DNA of 64,000 bases from Fennellomyces sp. T-0311 (GCA_025266875.1 JALLLT010000001.1:1426001-1490000), one strand, 5' to 3'. Positions 1 through 12,799 are shown, numbered from the stretch's first letter. Numbers and translations are program-made. The notes: a model not told the origin generated them from the letters alone.

Positions 1-1812
1 GTGGCCCTCGAAAAGAAAAAGGGGGCTATGGAGGGTGGTGAGCAACTTGAACGTTCTGCAGTGCTCTGGTGCCGGTTGATAAGCTTCTGGTCTACGTAGT
101 CCTGACGCCATTGGTGTGCTTGATTAAATGGGCCTGGGAATTCCTATGCTTTTTAAAACCAGAAGGTAGGCTGCATGACGCTCTCGACGACACGGACCAT
201 TTTCGGCTGATCGTTTCTGTTTCCCCGATACAGGCCATCGCCATCCGCCTTTATTCATTTCCGAGCAACTGCAAAAGGCCCGTGTATATATCTTATGCAG
301 GTTCTACTTTAACGGTGGCGTTTTGCCTGTGTAGCACTGAGGCACTCTCCACCATTTTCCTGTTCCCCGGCAACGGCCCATATGCTCCAGTCCGGCACAA
401 TCTACCTATATATCGCATATGAAAGTAAAAGAATCAACGGTTCCACAACGAAAATCATAAGTTGTACCACGGTTGGATCTTCGGAGTCCAGCAAAAGGGC
501 ACAGGCCACCACACGCTTGCACACCTTTACGCCGCCTTTTGTCCACGTAGCCCAATTACGTAACAGCCGGTCTTAAACTGCCCATCAACCAGGTACTCCT
601 TGTTAAAAAAAAAGGATACCAATACATTAGCCATATTGAGCCACATGAAAACAGTGGATTGCCACTTTTTTTCACTTGTGATCACGCAGGTGAGTGGCAT
701 CATTATTTCGCAGGCAGCCGCTACTATATCGAACTTACTATACTACCTTATGTTGCCATCGTAATTTGGTTCCCGTCGAAACGAGAGTTTATGTGGCTCG
801 TTCTTTTTACGCATGTGGTTCGCAGACAGTTAGCGATGATTGGTCGATTAACTATTTTACCGAATCGAGCGTATGCTCTCATTTGCAACGGACATACTGT
901 TTCTAACTCGATTATTCAAAACTTGCTCAGCATTTGAAACGACAGCCCATTTTCTGTTGCTCCCTACACAATACGTTCTGCCTTTCATAAAATTCTTACA
1001 TGAAGTTGTCCCTGCCACCATCGTGGACCACGCGCCATTACAAGTATCCAACGAACTTTTCAAGGAGCCATACAGGTAGTACCGCGGAGACAACTTTAAT
1101 ATAAACATTTTTAAGAGGAAAACGTGGAGCAGGATGACGTGTGGTAAAAAGGCTTTCAAAAGTTGATAGGTCTTTTTTTTTATTTGCTTCCCCGCACCTG
1201 TATGTCCTCCTGGCAAGGGGTGATGTACGGTGAAGTCAATCACACCAATCATAGTCCGTGCTAATGCATCATTATGCTGCCAGATACCAACACGGCTTGT
1301 GCATCATGTAAAACAAAAAAGCATTGCTGCAACAAGATCATGGTCCCACGGCAAACGTGTCATTGTTTATAGAATGAGGCACAAACAAATGATTTTGAGA
1401 AAAAAAAGAGATTCGAGATAAGGTGTCATGATCCGCAAGAACCCCTTCCATCATGTTGTTGCCTGAGTTGCGATGCATCTCCTTTGCAAGCTCAGCAACG
1501 AAAGAGAAACCGTTCATACTGATGCAGCCAAAGCGATATAAAAAGGAAATCACGGGAACAGAGAGTCGCCAAGAGCCGGAATCAGCCGTTTTGGAGGAAC
1601 CAGGCCAAGATCAGATGGACGCACAAGACGTACGCTTTTGCGGACCTGTTATTGTAACTGCCTAATCTTGACAGAAATCGCACTGCTCTGCTGCACGTTT
1701 GAAAAAAAAACTTTTTTTACTTGCCTTTTTAGCTTGCTTTTCCTTGCTATATATTTAGAAATGCAGGCTCTCCATTCACCCTGCACTTTCTTCTTCTTTT
1801 TCTTCTCACTTT
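1..1812. other. No gene assigned
   Basis: No open frame here resembles a protein I recognise. Frame 1 is open from the window edge to a TAG near position 97 and could be the last few residues of a gene outside the window, but 32 residues do not support a call. Several frames of 60-130 codons occur on both strands, have no recognisable motif and mostly use non-ATG starts. The last 150 bases, rich in T and C, probably hold the promoter of the coiled-coil gene that starts at 1813. Confidence 0.5.
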
Positions 1813-3622
1813 ATGGAGGTTTCAAGACGCACAATAGAACGCTCGAATACGCTGGGCCCAATGGCAGCTATCCAAGAATGGGAGCTGGAACGAGCAATGG
1901 TACTAACAATATTCATACCGTCATTGTATTGTATGGCTCATATATCATCTTGCAAAGGCATTGAGTCAGCTGCAACAGTACCGCGAACGAGTACATTGGC
2001 TCGAAACAAAAGCTGAGCAAGACAAAAAGCTATACGACAAGCACCGAATGAGCGTATGTATGCCTTCTGTTCGCAACAGAATCCGATTGTAACATATTCG
2101 ATGCGCAGTTGCTTCGTGAAGTCAGACTAAAGGAAATGATTGCGGAAAAGCGAGTACAAGATATTGAAGAACGCTATTTAGAGCAGGTATGCATCCTCTC
2201 TCTGTCTCCTTCCTACGGTATGAGTCCCTTAAGCTGACAGGCTCCCCTACATTACAGATCCAAGATTTACAAATACAGCTCGACGAAGAAAAGCGAGAGC
2301 GACAAGATGAGGTTCAAGAGCTGCGGCAACATTACGATAAAATGCTTCAGAGCGAGCAAACGAAGCATGAACGACGGATCTGCGGGTTTCAGCAGCGGTT
2401 GAGTGCCAAAGAGACCGAATATGCTCGTCTCCAGAAAAACTTGCGGCAAACGCAGAGCGCCCCTACATCCCCGACCACCCCGGACACACCTATTCACAGC
2501 GACTGCGACTCGGTGGCGACGGAGGAAGATATGAGGGACACTCCTCTCCGACTTATGCAGGAAAAGCTGTTCAAGCTCCAAGCAAGCCACGATAAGGCAC
2601 AGATCGCATGGGAACAAAAGTGGACCAAACAACAGCAAGCCTTCCAAGAAGAACGCTCATCCTACACCGCGAGAATCAAAGATCTCGAAGACAAACTGCT
2701 GGGCCAGCAAGATCCTCTCCAACTGGAGCGACTTCAAAAGGAGTATCAAAAGGGAGCTCAGCGAGTCTATGAAGAACGGCTTCGAAACATCGAACAAGCA
2801 TATGCCGCCAAGAGCAAGTTGACAATGGAAAGCTATCGAGGCGACCTGCAGCAAATGCAAGACCGTTTCATGCACGAAACTCGCGAAATGGCCATGCACT
2901 TTGAAGCTCAACGGGAAAACCAAGCCTCCGAACACAAACAACTCTTGACTGAAATCAAGGAACACCATGACAATGAGCTGGAAGTGTTTCGAATCGAACA
3001 CCAAGCTGCGATCGACGAATTGGAAACTCAGCTTGAACATGAAAAACAAGACGCCTTGAACAAATGTGAACAGGAATGGAAAGACAAGTTGTCCGACATT
3101 GAAGCAAGCATGTCAGACGACGCACGTCAGACTCAAAAGCACTGGGAAAGCCGTGTGGCTTCAGCGGCCGTAACACGTCAAGCCGAATTCACTCGTCTCA
3201 CAGGTGAATTGGAGGTCCTCAAGGACCGATTAGGTCGAGAAATTGAACGCCGCCGCGACATTGAGATGCAACTTGCCAAGTCAACCGAACAGCTTGAACA
3301 CAGTCGCAAAGCCAAAGCCATCGCCACTCGCGAATGTCTTGATTTGCAACGGGAACAACGGCGCGCACACGCTTTGGCTACTAAATTAGCCTCGATCTCG
3401 TCCGAGCCACTGTCTCTTGGCGATCCAACCCTATGTGAGCTGTTGCAACGATCGATTTCTCAGGTCACGCGTTTGCAAGCCGAAAATTCGATTTTGGAAA
3501 AGGTAAGGTTTTACATCACAAGCCATGTCACGGTCTCGCCTAATATGCATACATTGGGCGTATAGAACTTGGAACAGTCTTCCACCACGGCATCCAGCTA
3601 CAGTTTTTTTGGCTTATTTTAG
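1813..3622 (+). CDS. Long coiled-coil protein of unknown function
   Basis: The gene has five exons: 1813-1899, 1970-2053, 2109-2186, 2258-3502 and 3566-3622. They join in phase 0 and give about 516 residues. Almost the whole chain is charged heptad-type coiled coil rich in E, Q, K, R and L, interrupted near the middle of the N-terminal half by a Ser/Thr/Pro/Asp stretch (about 2455-2530) that probably acts as a hinge. The short last exon ends in Ser/Thr and aromatic residues. No motor, kinase or membrane segment is visible. I infer a structural, cytoskeletal or trafficking scaffold but do not recognise a specific family. ATG 1813 is chosen because the frame runs straight into the spliced coiled coil; an upstream untranslated exon is possible. 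The joins are supported by clean GT/AG sites and uninterrupted coiled-coil character. Confidence 0.75.
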
Positions 3623-4025
3623 TTTACCGCACCTCCTATTATGACGTACCCTTAACCTACATAACCCGCCCGCCGTATTAGATACTCATAGTCTTATCGT
3701 GTAAATATTATTCTCTCTAGCATTTATGGTCCTCTTTTTATTAAAGCTGCTTCTATCATCTACCCCGTCCGAAGCTCTACAGATCACCATTGCGTCAGTG
3801 GGTTTGCCTGCATTTCATGCACGTACATGTGCTGCACTCTGAGGCACGCATGCACGGTACGGACCCTTCTGCGACAAATGACCCCGTTCGATATCATCCA
3901 CCGCGGGGGTTGCTCCATTGTTGAGTGATATACTTTATATGGTCATTAACGTATAAACAACGAGTGAAACCTGCAATGTAACGGGCCAGAATTAATTTGT
4001 AGCGCTGTGGCGTAAAAAATAAACT
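3623..4025. other. Convergent intergenic spacer
   Basis: This 0.4 kb lies between the ends of the coiled-coil gene (+) and SDR gene A (-). I see no coding potential. It presumably carries the two 3' untranslated regions. Confidence 0.5.
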
Positions 4026-5283
4026 CTAGATAGGAGCGCCCTGATAACCAGGAACCTTTTCCTTCAATAGGCTTTCGGTAAATTCCCAAAGCTTCGTCGC
4101 GTTTTCATCGGATGAGGAATATCCGTTTACGTATCCTGGTACAGCATAGGGGACCTGTTGTTTGTTGTCATGTATCAGAATCTGTTTGATGCTACTTTGT
4201 CTCTATGGAAGCTTACGTAGAACTTTCCCTTGATGTTCTTGCTTTCCACTTCGGGGCTGGTGGCCAAGTACAGCTGTGTCAAGGCACCTTGCTCGGTGGT
4301 AATTGTGATGCAGTTGTTGTAGATGGTTTCCAGAACACCCGATGGGCTCATAATGTGGCGAGAGAGCTCACTGCGCACCACTCCAGGATGATTCGTGTTT
4401 ACGAAAATCTATTAGAAACGTCAGCCCACGGGCCCATTCCGATCATATCTCTGCGTTACATTATCAATACCCTTGGCTTCGAGACGTTTGGAAAGTTCGC
4501 GGGTGAACAGGATATTGCATGCCTGAACGGAAAACACATTAAAAGAGTCATCTACCGCAAGGCGGCAAACATACCTTGGATAGGCCGTAGTGGAAATTAG
4601 GGTTGTAAGTCTTGGCATCGCTCACCTTATCAAAACTAACTGCACGGAGGGACGTCATGTAATGGCCCTTTGAACTAACGTTCACAATGCGGCTAGGTGC
4701 TGACTTTTCCAAAACTGGAAGCAGAAGCATAGTCAAGTAGTAGTGAGCCACATGATTCGTCGCGAATTGAGTTTCGATGCCTATCAAACACGTCTATTTT
4801 AAGCTCTTCCCTTCTTTCGCTTGCTTGTCTTACCATCTTCTGACAGGCCGTAAGGGCACATCATGACACCGGCATTATTCATCAGAATATCAAGCTGATC
4901 ATACTTGGACCTGAATTCTTCAGCAAAAGCCTTGACAGCAGCCAGCGAAAGCAAATCCAGCTTCATAAACTCGACCTTGTCATTGCCAGTTTCTGCCTTA
5001 ATGTCAGCCACAGCTTTTGTGCCTTTCTTTTCCGTGCGACATGCAACAATCCTGAAATATAATGTCAATTTAGAAACAGGAACAACCGGGCATTGACCTA
5101 CACATGACAATTCTTTCGCGCCATTTCGGTCGCACACACCTTGCCAATCTAATCAACCCAATTAGTTTCCCCTTATTCGTCAATGAACAACACACTCACG
5201 CCGGTGTTGCTACCGGTGATAATGGCAATTTTGCCAGAGAGATCGGGGATTGCAGCAAAGTCAAAATTACTGGACCAGAACAT
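4026..5283 (-). CDS. Short-chain dehydrogenase/reductase, paralogue A
   Basis: This is a classical NAD(P)-dependent short-chain dehydrogenase of the retinol-dehydrogenase/WWOX-like type, about 320 residues. The first exon (ATG at 5283) ends in the Rossmann motif TGSNTG, completed by GIGK on exon 2. Then come NNAG, the beta-strand IVNVSS with the catalytic Ser, and the active-site YGLSK (Tyr and Lys), followed by NTNHPGVVRSEL. The protein ends API-stop at 4026. Splice joins checked by eye include a phase-2 join giving HVIVACR and a join giving LSEDGIETQFATNH. The C-terminal block TQLYLATSPEVE is shared with paralogues B and C. The substrate is not predictable; in this family it is usually a lipophilic alcohol, aldehyde or ketone. 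It is the most downstream of three head-to-tail copies. Confidence 0.9.
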
Positions 5284-5609
5284 GGTGTGCAAGGGTTAAG
5301 GTTGGTGCTATGCTCGCTGCTTGAAAAAAAAAGTTTATGTGCGTAATGAAAATCCCGGCGATTGCACATGCATTGATAAGCACACGTGGAATTTCCTTTA
5401 CTAGTTTTAGTTACAGTCGTCATCGTGATCCTCGGCTAAAGAGACAAATAGCAACCCAACTCGGGGCAATTGGTGAGGATGAACATAATCTGGGCAACAC
5501 TGGCAAGTTGCGCTACCATGCTATAACCACATGCCTTGGCAGGAACAAACCCATCAGCCAATATCTTTCATAAAGGAGGTTAGGTAGCTAGGGAGGACAA
5601 ACAACTATA

Positions 5610-6896
5610 CTACAAAAAGCCTTGGTAATCCGGCGCCTTCTCTTTCAGTAATTTCTCAGTAAACTCCCACAACTCTTTTGCGTTTTTATCCGAGGACGAG
5701 TATTCGTTTACAGATCCTGGAACACCATAAGGAACCTGTTTATAATTGTCAATGTCAAAGTGACTTTATGAGCATTTGCAGGAACGCTCACATAGTATTC
5801 CCCTCGGACATCTTTGCTTTCCACTTCTGGGCTTGTTGCCAAATAGAGTTGCGTCAGCGCTCCGTCCTCGGGGCTGATAGTAACCAAGGCATTGAACAGA
5901 CGCACCACGATACTTGTCGGAGAAGCAAGATGTCTGGACATTTCTGTACGCACAACTCCAGGATGTCCGCTGTTAACGTAGATCTATTGACCATTACAAG
6001 AGCTAATCTTTCAGCATCAATCAGTAACTACTACTGTACTAACACTTACATCGTTAATCCCTTTACTCTCCAATTGTTTTGTGAGTTCGCGAGTGAAGAG
6101 GATGTTGCACGCCTAGAAAACAATCAATTGTTTATATATGTGCTGATTGCTGGCAAAATGTTTCGTTTACCTTGCTAAAGGCATAGTGAAATATTTTGCT
6201 GTATGCTTTTTCATCATTCACTTTATCCAGGCTCATAGTTTTAAACGATGTGGCTTTGTGCAGTTTTGCGCTAACATTGACGATACGACTGGGTTTTGAT
6301 TCAATCAGAACCGGAAGCAATAGCATGGTCAAATAATAATGTGCCACATAGTTCGTTGCAAAATTGGTTTCGATGCCTAAAGCATATAAGCTTTACGAGT
6401 TTGAACAATGCATGTAACCTTATCCATCTACCATCTTCCGATAATCCAAATGGACACCCCATAACTCCAGCATTATTAAGTAGTATATGAAGCTGATTGT
6501 GTTTGGATTTGAATTCGTCGGCAAAAGTTTTGACGGCAGCCAGTGAAAGCAAATCCAATTTCATGAATTCGATTTTGTCGTTTCCTGTGGCCAACTGGAT
6601 TTCTTCCACTGCAGCCTTTCCTTTTTCTTCGCTTCGACAAGCTACAATGCTGCGTATCATTTATTATTGGCGTAATCTCACTGATATAGTCGATCATAAA
6701 CGCGTTGATACGTACATTTGGCAATTCTTCCGTGCCATCTCCATCGCACATGCCTTGCCTATCTATTTACTTTCGATTTAGCTTCAAGTTCTTGTCATAG
6801 CAACCTAAAAAATGTATATACCCCCGTGTTACTGCCAGTGATAATCGTAACTTTGCCAGATAGATCAGGGATATCTGATAACGCGAAATGCTTCAT
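5610..6896 (-). CDS. Short-chain dehydrogenase/reductase, paralogue B
   Basis: This is the second of three tandem SDR genes, with the same exon layout as copy A. It starts at ATG 6896, reads to TGSNTG plus IGK for the dinucleotide site, then NNAGVMGCPFGLSEDG, IVNVSA (first Ser catalytic) and the active site YAFSK, and ends at TAG 5610 after the sequence DYQGFL. Between fingerprint blocks it differs from A at many positions, so the duplication is not recent. The N-terminus lacks the FWSS-type residues after Met seen in A and C. Only 326 bp separate its stop from the start of A, enough for a separate promoter, so co-transcription is not implied. The substrate is unknown. Confidence 0.88.
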
Positions 6897-8006
6897 GTCT
6901 CAGGTTCCTATACACATTTGGCAATGATAAATAGTTCAGTACATCGCTATACAGTAGGTTGCCCTACTTATGATCGATTTGTGCACTGTCACTTGTTATA
7001 TCCAAAGTGAGTCTTTATATATTTTTTCCTACATTGTGCACTGCTGACCGCTTAGTTTCTTAAAAAGCTACTATTGTTACGCTGGGTCACGAATAATCGG
7101 ATTTCCATATGAAAAAAAGTACGAGCGATTATCTTGGGCACCCTTATCCTTTCCTGGTCAAGGGCGAACTGACTAAAGTACCGGTGTGCGATATATAAAA
7201 GGACAAGCAACGCGATACGTAGTACAGCTTATATGGTATGTGAAACTTACAGTACGAGTTGATATCTCTTTCAGCCTTCGTATTGATCGCATTTCATCAT
7301 ATATGGAGCTTTACTAAAAGGTAGTACATAATGTATTACTTTCACATGCTTGTTCGCTTATTGGAACATTTGGAATATATATCCATGTGAGCCATGAGAA
7401 GAACGGTATCTTAGGTCATGTGGCGGTCAAAAGTGGACACACTTTACCAAGCGCGGATTGGGTGGCCAATGATACGTAAGAGCCATAGGTGTCAAAGTGT
7501 TACTTTGCTCTCAATATGATCAAAGTAAACTTCATCCTCATTGTAAGCGGCAAACTACATAATCCGTTTGCTACCGCATCGACAGCAACAGCTTTTAATA
7601 TCCTGTGAAGACAAAAGATCATATACACGAACCAGTGTCAATTTTCAATCCATACATTCTGTCACACATGCTCTGACTCTTGGCGTAAGTTCTGTAGGCG
7701 CTCATCACGCATACACCGCAATACCACTGTTAGATAACAATTGTGTATGCGAAGGACGCTTCGCTAAAAGATATTTTATCGATATTTTATCGATATTCGA
7801 AATCGGATCAAGAGTGGATTTCTTCCGAGCACGCAGCAATGCTACTACAAATCTCTACGGATTATTCGCGTAGGGCTTTGTTAGATATATAAAGCACACG
7901 GTTGACTATGAGCGATGCTACGTAGACCGTATATACTGCTCAAGTTGAAAAAAGGGTAAAAAGACACTAGGGATAACATGTACATATTACCGAAGCATCA
8001 CAAAGA
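6897..8006. other. Spacer between SDR paralogues B and C
   Basis: This 1.1 kb spacer holds no convincing gene. It contains TATA-like stretches, for example near 7190 on the + strand, and a short direct repeat of GATATTTTATC near 7770-7800. It is about three times longer than the A-B spacer. The B promoter presumably lies in the first few hundred bases. Confidence 0.5.
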
Positions 8007-9352
8007 TTAAATAGTTGCACCTTGGTAGTCCTGGATTTTCTCCTTTAGCAAATTTTCGGTAAACTCCCATAAGGATGCAGCATTTTTCTCAGATGAGGAA
8101 TATGCGTTTGGATTTCCTGGCACAGCATATGGTACCTGTCATATACTATACGTTAGTTTTGAACGTATACTATAATTCCCACAGATACGTACATAATATT
8201 TCCCTTTTATATGCTTTTCTTCTACTTCAGGGCTTGTTGCCAAATAGAGCTGCGTCAGTGCACCGTTTTCTGTTGTAATATTGAAGATGGTATTGTAAAA
8301 CTTTTCCAAGAAACCAATTCCGAAAAACAAATGACGATAAAGATCGCTCTGTACGGAACCGGGGTGTAATGAATTGACGTAAATCTAATAGATTAACCGG
8401 GTGATCCCAGCTTAGTGTGATTTATAATCAAATATGTCTACCATGTCACATACATCTTTCACTCCTTTCACTTCGAGTCGCTTAGATAGTTCGCGGGAAA
8501 ATAGAATGTTGCAAGCCTAAACAAAAGGATATCATTGGACTGTCAAGTGTTCCAAAATTCTGATTTCTACCTTTGTAAAGCCATATTGAATGGCCCTGTT
8601 ATAAGACTTTTCATCACTTGCTTTATCTAGGCTCACAGTGCGGATCGAGGTTGCGTTATGAGCTGCCGAGCTAACATTAACGATGCGACTTGGAATTGAT
8701 TCTTCCAAAAGAGGGAGTAGTTGGATGGTCAAATAGTAGTGTGCCACATGATTTGTTGCAAACTGTGTTTCGATTCCTTTACAAAAGCAACCATTTTTTA
8801 ACATGTCATTTTTTTCACACGCCACTCGTTTTAATTTACCATCCTTGGATAATCCGAAAGGACAACTTTATGCTTGGTTAGTTCCAGAGCTTTTCAGTCA
8901 TGGATAAAAGCACCTACGCCATTACACCGGCATTGTTCATGAGGATATGAAGCTGTTTGTGTTTGGACTTGAATTCCTCCGCGAAGGCCTTTACTGCTTC
9001 CAGTGAAAGTAAGTCCAGTTTCATAAACTCGACTTTATCATTTCCAGTAGCTGCCTTGATTTCCTCCACTGCAGCATTTCCTCGCTGCTCGTTTCTACTC
9101 GCCACAACGCTGCAAAAAAAATTAGATTGTTAATACCATTGACGCTAGGCAACTTACACATGGCAATTTTTGCGGGCCATTTCGATTGCACACACCTTGC
9201 CAATCTAGTGGGAATATTTAGCCTTCTAGATCTTGCACTCATAAAGGACAATAAAGTGTACATACGCCGGTATTGCTACCAGTGATAATGGCGATCTTGC
9301 CAGATAGATCAGGGATATTGGAAAATTGAAAATGCTTTTTCGACCAAAACAT
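8007..9352 (-). CDS. Short-chain dehydrogenase/reductase, paralogue C with an extra intron
   Basis: This is the most upstream of the three SDR copies, from ATG 9352 to TAA 8007. Motifs in order: TGSNTG plus IGK, an ASRNEQRG block where A has ACRTEKKG, NNAGVMA, IVNVSS, active site YGFTK (catalytic Tyr and Lys kept; Thr replaces the Ser of A and B), and TQLYLATSPEVEEKH. Reading genomic DNA through NNAGVMA meets an in-frame TAG. The frame is restored by removing 8866-8917, a 52-nt GT...AG intron with a CTAAC branch site, which gives NNAGVMACPFGLSKDG, matching A and B. Copies A and B read through this point with no intron. The function is as for the paralogues and the substrate is unknown. Confidence 0.88.
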
Positions 9353-10055
9353 TTTGTTTCACGAAAGAAAGTTGGATCTTCAAGTTCTACTGACTTCAAA
9401 TTATATACACATTTGCATAAGCGGCCCGAATTTCCAGCTGTCGCTAGCCAATCCCAAACCTCTAGGTTCGAGTATCACCCACGTACTTTTGTGCAGCACC
9501 TTTTCTTTGGAGCTCAACAGATATAAAAATTTATAAAATTCAGTATCTTATCGGTTGAGATAGCTTAAATGGCGCTGGATCTCCCTCAACCCTTATCCCT
9601 GCGTAAGGATTATGGGTAACGCGTGAGCATGTTGAACCACAGGATTGTAAGGTGATGGCTCGCTTGAACAGAATTTCCTCAAAAGGAATTTCTAGTGATT
9701 CGTAAACCCATCTATTTGCCTTTTTTAGCTGTGAGATAGGAATCCTACTGAATATTAAGGAAACATAAAGATTATTGGCAAAAATGTTGCGAAGTCCATG
9801 CATCAAACACTTGAGAAGGTTGGCTAGTTCCATATATTATAATACTATATCACATAGTAAATGTTAATCATAATGATGATAACTAAAAATCTCAATATGA
9901 CGGGATGGCACTTGTTACGTAGGCTAATGATCTAACGTGTTTTGAGCCACGGGGCAAAGAAGATGCATACGGGAACCGGGAATTATTTACAGATTGACAG
10001 ACCATAGGGATCAGACAGGTTAAGTGAGTTAATTCGTAGATCAGATTTAGCTCCA
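9353..10055. other. Intergenic, no supported gene
   Basis: This lies upstream of SDR C. A 97-codon frame on the minus strand (9540-9833) starts with ATG, but I do not recognise its product and it has no neighbours to support it. I regard it as chance or decayed DNA. Confidence 0.4.
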
Positions 10056-10163
10056 TACAGTTTTTTTTTTCAATAAGTAATGTCGCTAGCTTTAGCATCT
10101 TATGATACAAATTATGCATGAGATATCCGTTGACATACCAGATTACTTTTTGGAAGTACTGTA
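10056..10163. mobile_element. Degenerate MITE, family 1
   Basis: The left end TACAGT...AAGTAATGTCGCT (10056-10088) is an imperfect inverted copy of the right end ATTACTTTTTGGAAGTACTGTA (about 10142-10163). The same ends occur at 59665-59771 and the length is almost identical (108 versus 107 bp). Terminal TA dinucleotides are consistent with a TA target duplication, as in Tc1/mariner-type elements. It has no coding capacity. Confidence 0.65.
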
Positions 10164-12799
10164 TAGAGCTCAGAACGATTCGAATTTCGGGCCAAAACGA
10201 TCAGACGCTTCAAAACCGGGTATACCTTTGGACTGAGACCAATATTCCTGGAGGTCGAATTAAAAAAGGCCTCTCCGGTGATATGTTCAAAGTTGGAAGT
10301 GGGCGGGCTTGAAGTATCTGGACCTGAAGTAAGGCTAATGAACGACCGAGCTAGTTTTTATGTCTCACCTAGGCAGCCTATGAAATTTCGAGCTACGCTC
10401 AGTGCTTCACAACATTTTACCTGAAGCAACGTTTGAGACGCTTAGCGACGCTCTGAATTACATAAGAAAAGACACCATCAAAACATGTCATAAGACAGAC
10501 GGACCACAGCATCAACTGATAACCATAAAAGTGAAAGTCGTATGTCATTTCATAACGCTCACCACAAAAGTAGTATATATATATGAACTTATAGTGTGGT
10601 ATCGTTTAAACTAGAAAAGGCTTTCGAATGACGAGACCAAAATAAGATGATGTTTTATTGAGGAAAACTGCTCTCTATTTATACTGTTGATGAGTTCGGG
10701 ACGAAGAAGGCGAATGCTTTGTCTAATAAGCCTATGATCCATGTTATTGCCGACTTTCATATGATCTTGTCTTATAGATGAAGGAGCCGAAGAACATATG
10801 GAACCAAGTTAAAGGAGTTGCCTTACAATTGGTAAACCCGAATCAAGGTTGCACATAAGAGCAAATAAGGCAATCGATAACTGTACGGTTGTTGATGTCG
10901 TAGTGACAGCGGATATAGCATAAAGAAGGAAAAGCATGTAACCATGGATGATAGTGTATGTCGGGAATACGACATATAGCTGTTTTCTGTATCTTAATGG
11001 AGCATCTTTTATATTCGACAATTGAATAAATGGCCTTCAATACGAAATGAAGAAAAACCACATTTGTTGTATGCATAACGCTCCTTACAAAAGAAGAATA
11101 ACGGTTTCGCATGGCGTTTTGTCATTGATTAAACTACATTCTCACTGAATAATTTCATTACAGTAACTATTATGCTCTACTTTGAGCAAATAATAATAGC
11201 AGTAATCATTCCGGTCTTTTAAGCTTTTAGAATTTGGAAGTAAATTACAATATGCTGCTAAGAATGTATACGCTGCCTGGTGTACCAGTCAAGTTGCAAC
11301 GCGGACCATAGCAAACTACGACACTGAAGTACAGGTTATGCGAGAGCAACTCTAGTCACCGGGAAGGAAAATAGTAAACAGGAATCTGCCAGCTAATGTA
11401 CCAGATGCTGCGGCGGTTGCTGAATCGAATGAAAACTCGTTTATGTCTGCACCGGTTGTTTCCGAAGATTCATACTCGATAAAGCTCGTACCAGTCACCG
11501 GCAACGACATCAGCCCATTAATCAGTAGCTCCTGTTCCTTCGAACATACCCACCGTCACTGAGATCAGCACCATATCCACCGTCTACATCAGCGTTTGGT
11601 AATATGCCTCCCCGTCCGTTTCCACCGCCACGCTCACAACAACAATAACAACAACACCAAATATACCACAATATGCTACCACCTACACAGCAAGTATACT
11701 ACAATATGTCACATTCACCTTCACAGGAACAATCGATACGATATGACATTATGTCACCACAAAAAAGATTTCGACACCTTTCAGTAGCACCCAATCCATC
11801 TACTTCAACTCCTCCATTGGTCAGTACGTCATCCCGAGCAGAGGTTCCTGCCCGAATCATTCGTACATGTACAATATGCAAAAGGATTGATTGCAAAGGG
11901 CAAAGTATTGTGATAACACATCACAGTTTACATAATAATTAATAGAGCACCACCGCGTCATGTAGCACTGAAGCTCATTTTATTGGCTTACTGAAAAGTC
12001 TCCTTTCTTGCCTCATCGAAACCATGCATTTACAGGCGCTTTCAGATCCTGTAAATACATCCTTAAAAGTCAAAGAATTAATTACGTCGAGCCCAGACAT
12101 GGTACCCGAGCCGATTCTGTCCCTGTCTCAAGTTCCCGGGCTCCAATACACTAACAGCTAGGGGGTAATCTGAGAGCGACAAATCGGGAAAGACTCAGTT
12201 GACTTGGGTGATTAGCGCATGGGAATTTTTTTTTCGTGGTCATATTTAAAGAATCAGCCTCCAGACTTGGCCCAATTCGCTTGTTTCACAACCCTGCCTA
12301 CATCAAGTAACAACACAGGGACGGTAGTTGAGTAAAATGACCAAGTAAAGATTGTTTAGCTCAATCAAAAGTTTGCATTTGAAAATAGATCATGCCAAAA
12401 TCGTTGCAAGGCTGGTTGAGGACCAGAAGTCTACAGGTCAGGAGCTCAAATTGCCAGCAGTTGCAATGGCAACGGGAATAATTGAACAAAACCCAGTCGC
12501 AATGGCTCCGAACAATCAAAGCAACTGGAAGTTGTTGACAAAAAGTAGCAAGCAAAGAAAGACTAAGGTTCTCCTCTTCTGGGTCCTGTTGCAATAACAA
12601 TAGGACAACAACTGGTAAACTTATTGCGTGGTATGGCAATAGTGTTCCTAATGAAGGCATTTTATAGTCCTCGCTATGAGAGCCTACAATATTGTGCCGC
12701 CCGGTTCACGACCTTGAAGAAGAATCCTTCTTGGGTTGGCTATCAGTGGCATCACTCAAACTGCGTACCAGCCCGTTTACAAGTAGACAAACCCAAGTT
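10164..12799. other. Gene-poor region with decayed coding fragments
   Basis: No intact gene is visible. The stretch contains AT-rich sequence, scattered short frames, and the P/Q/S-rich fragment listed separately at 11596-11942. It reads like old, decayed mobile or duplicated DNA, but no transposase signature could be seen. Confidence 0.4.
11596..11942 (+). pseudogene. Decayed P/Q/Y/S-rich protein fragment with a Cys motif
   Basis: Across 11540-11900 the reading is proline-, glutamine- and tyrosine-rich, interrupted by a TAA inside a CAA run near 11650. It then continues through QQVYYNMSHS and PQKRFRHLSV to RTCTICKRIDCKG, a C-x2-C-x5-C cluster, and stops soon after. The upstream 11390-11530 also reads as low-complexity protein in another frame. 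It looks like the C-terminal half of a dead gene. The Cys cluster recalls a zinc knuckle, but no family can be named. Confidence 0.3.

Noticed and set aside
857..1252. A minus-strand frame of 131 codons
   Set aside because: No motif; it overlaps other frames of equal quality; no splice partners were found.
9540..9833. A minus-strand frame of 97 codons upstream of SDR copy C
   Set aside because: ATG start, but no motif, no conservation visible within the window, and no promoter or intron support.
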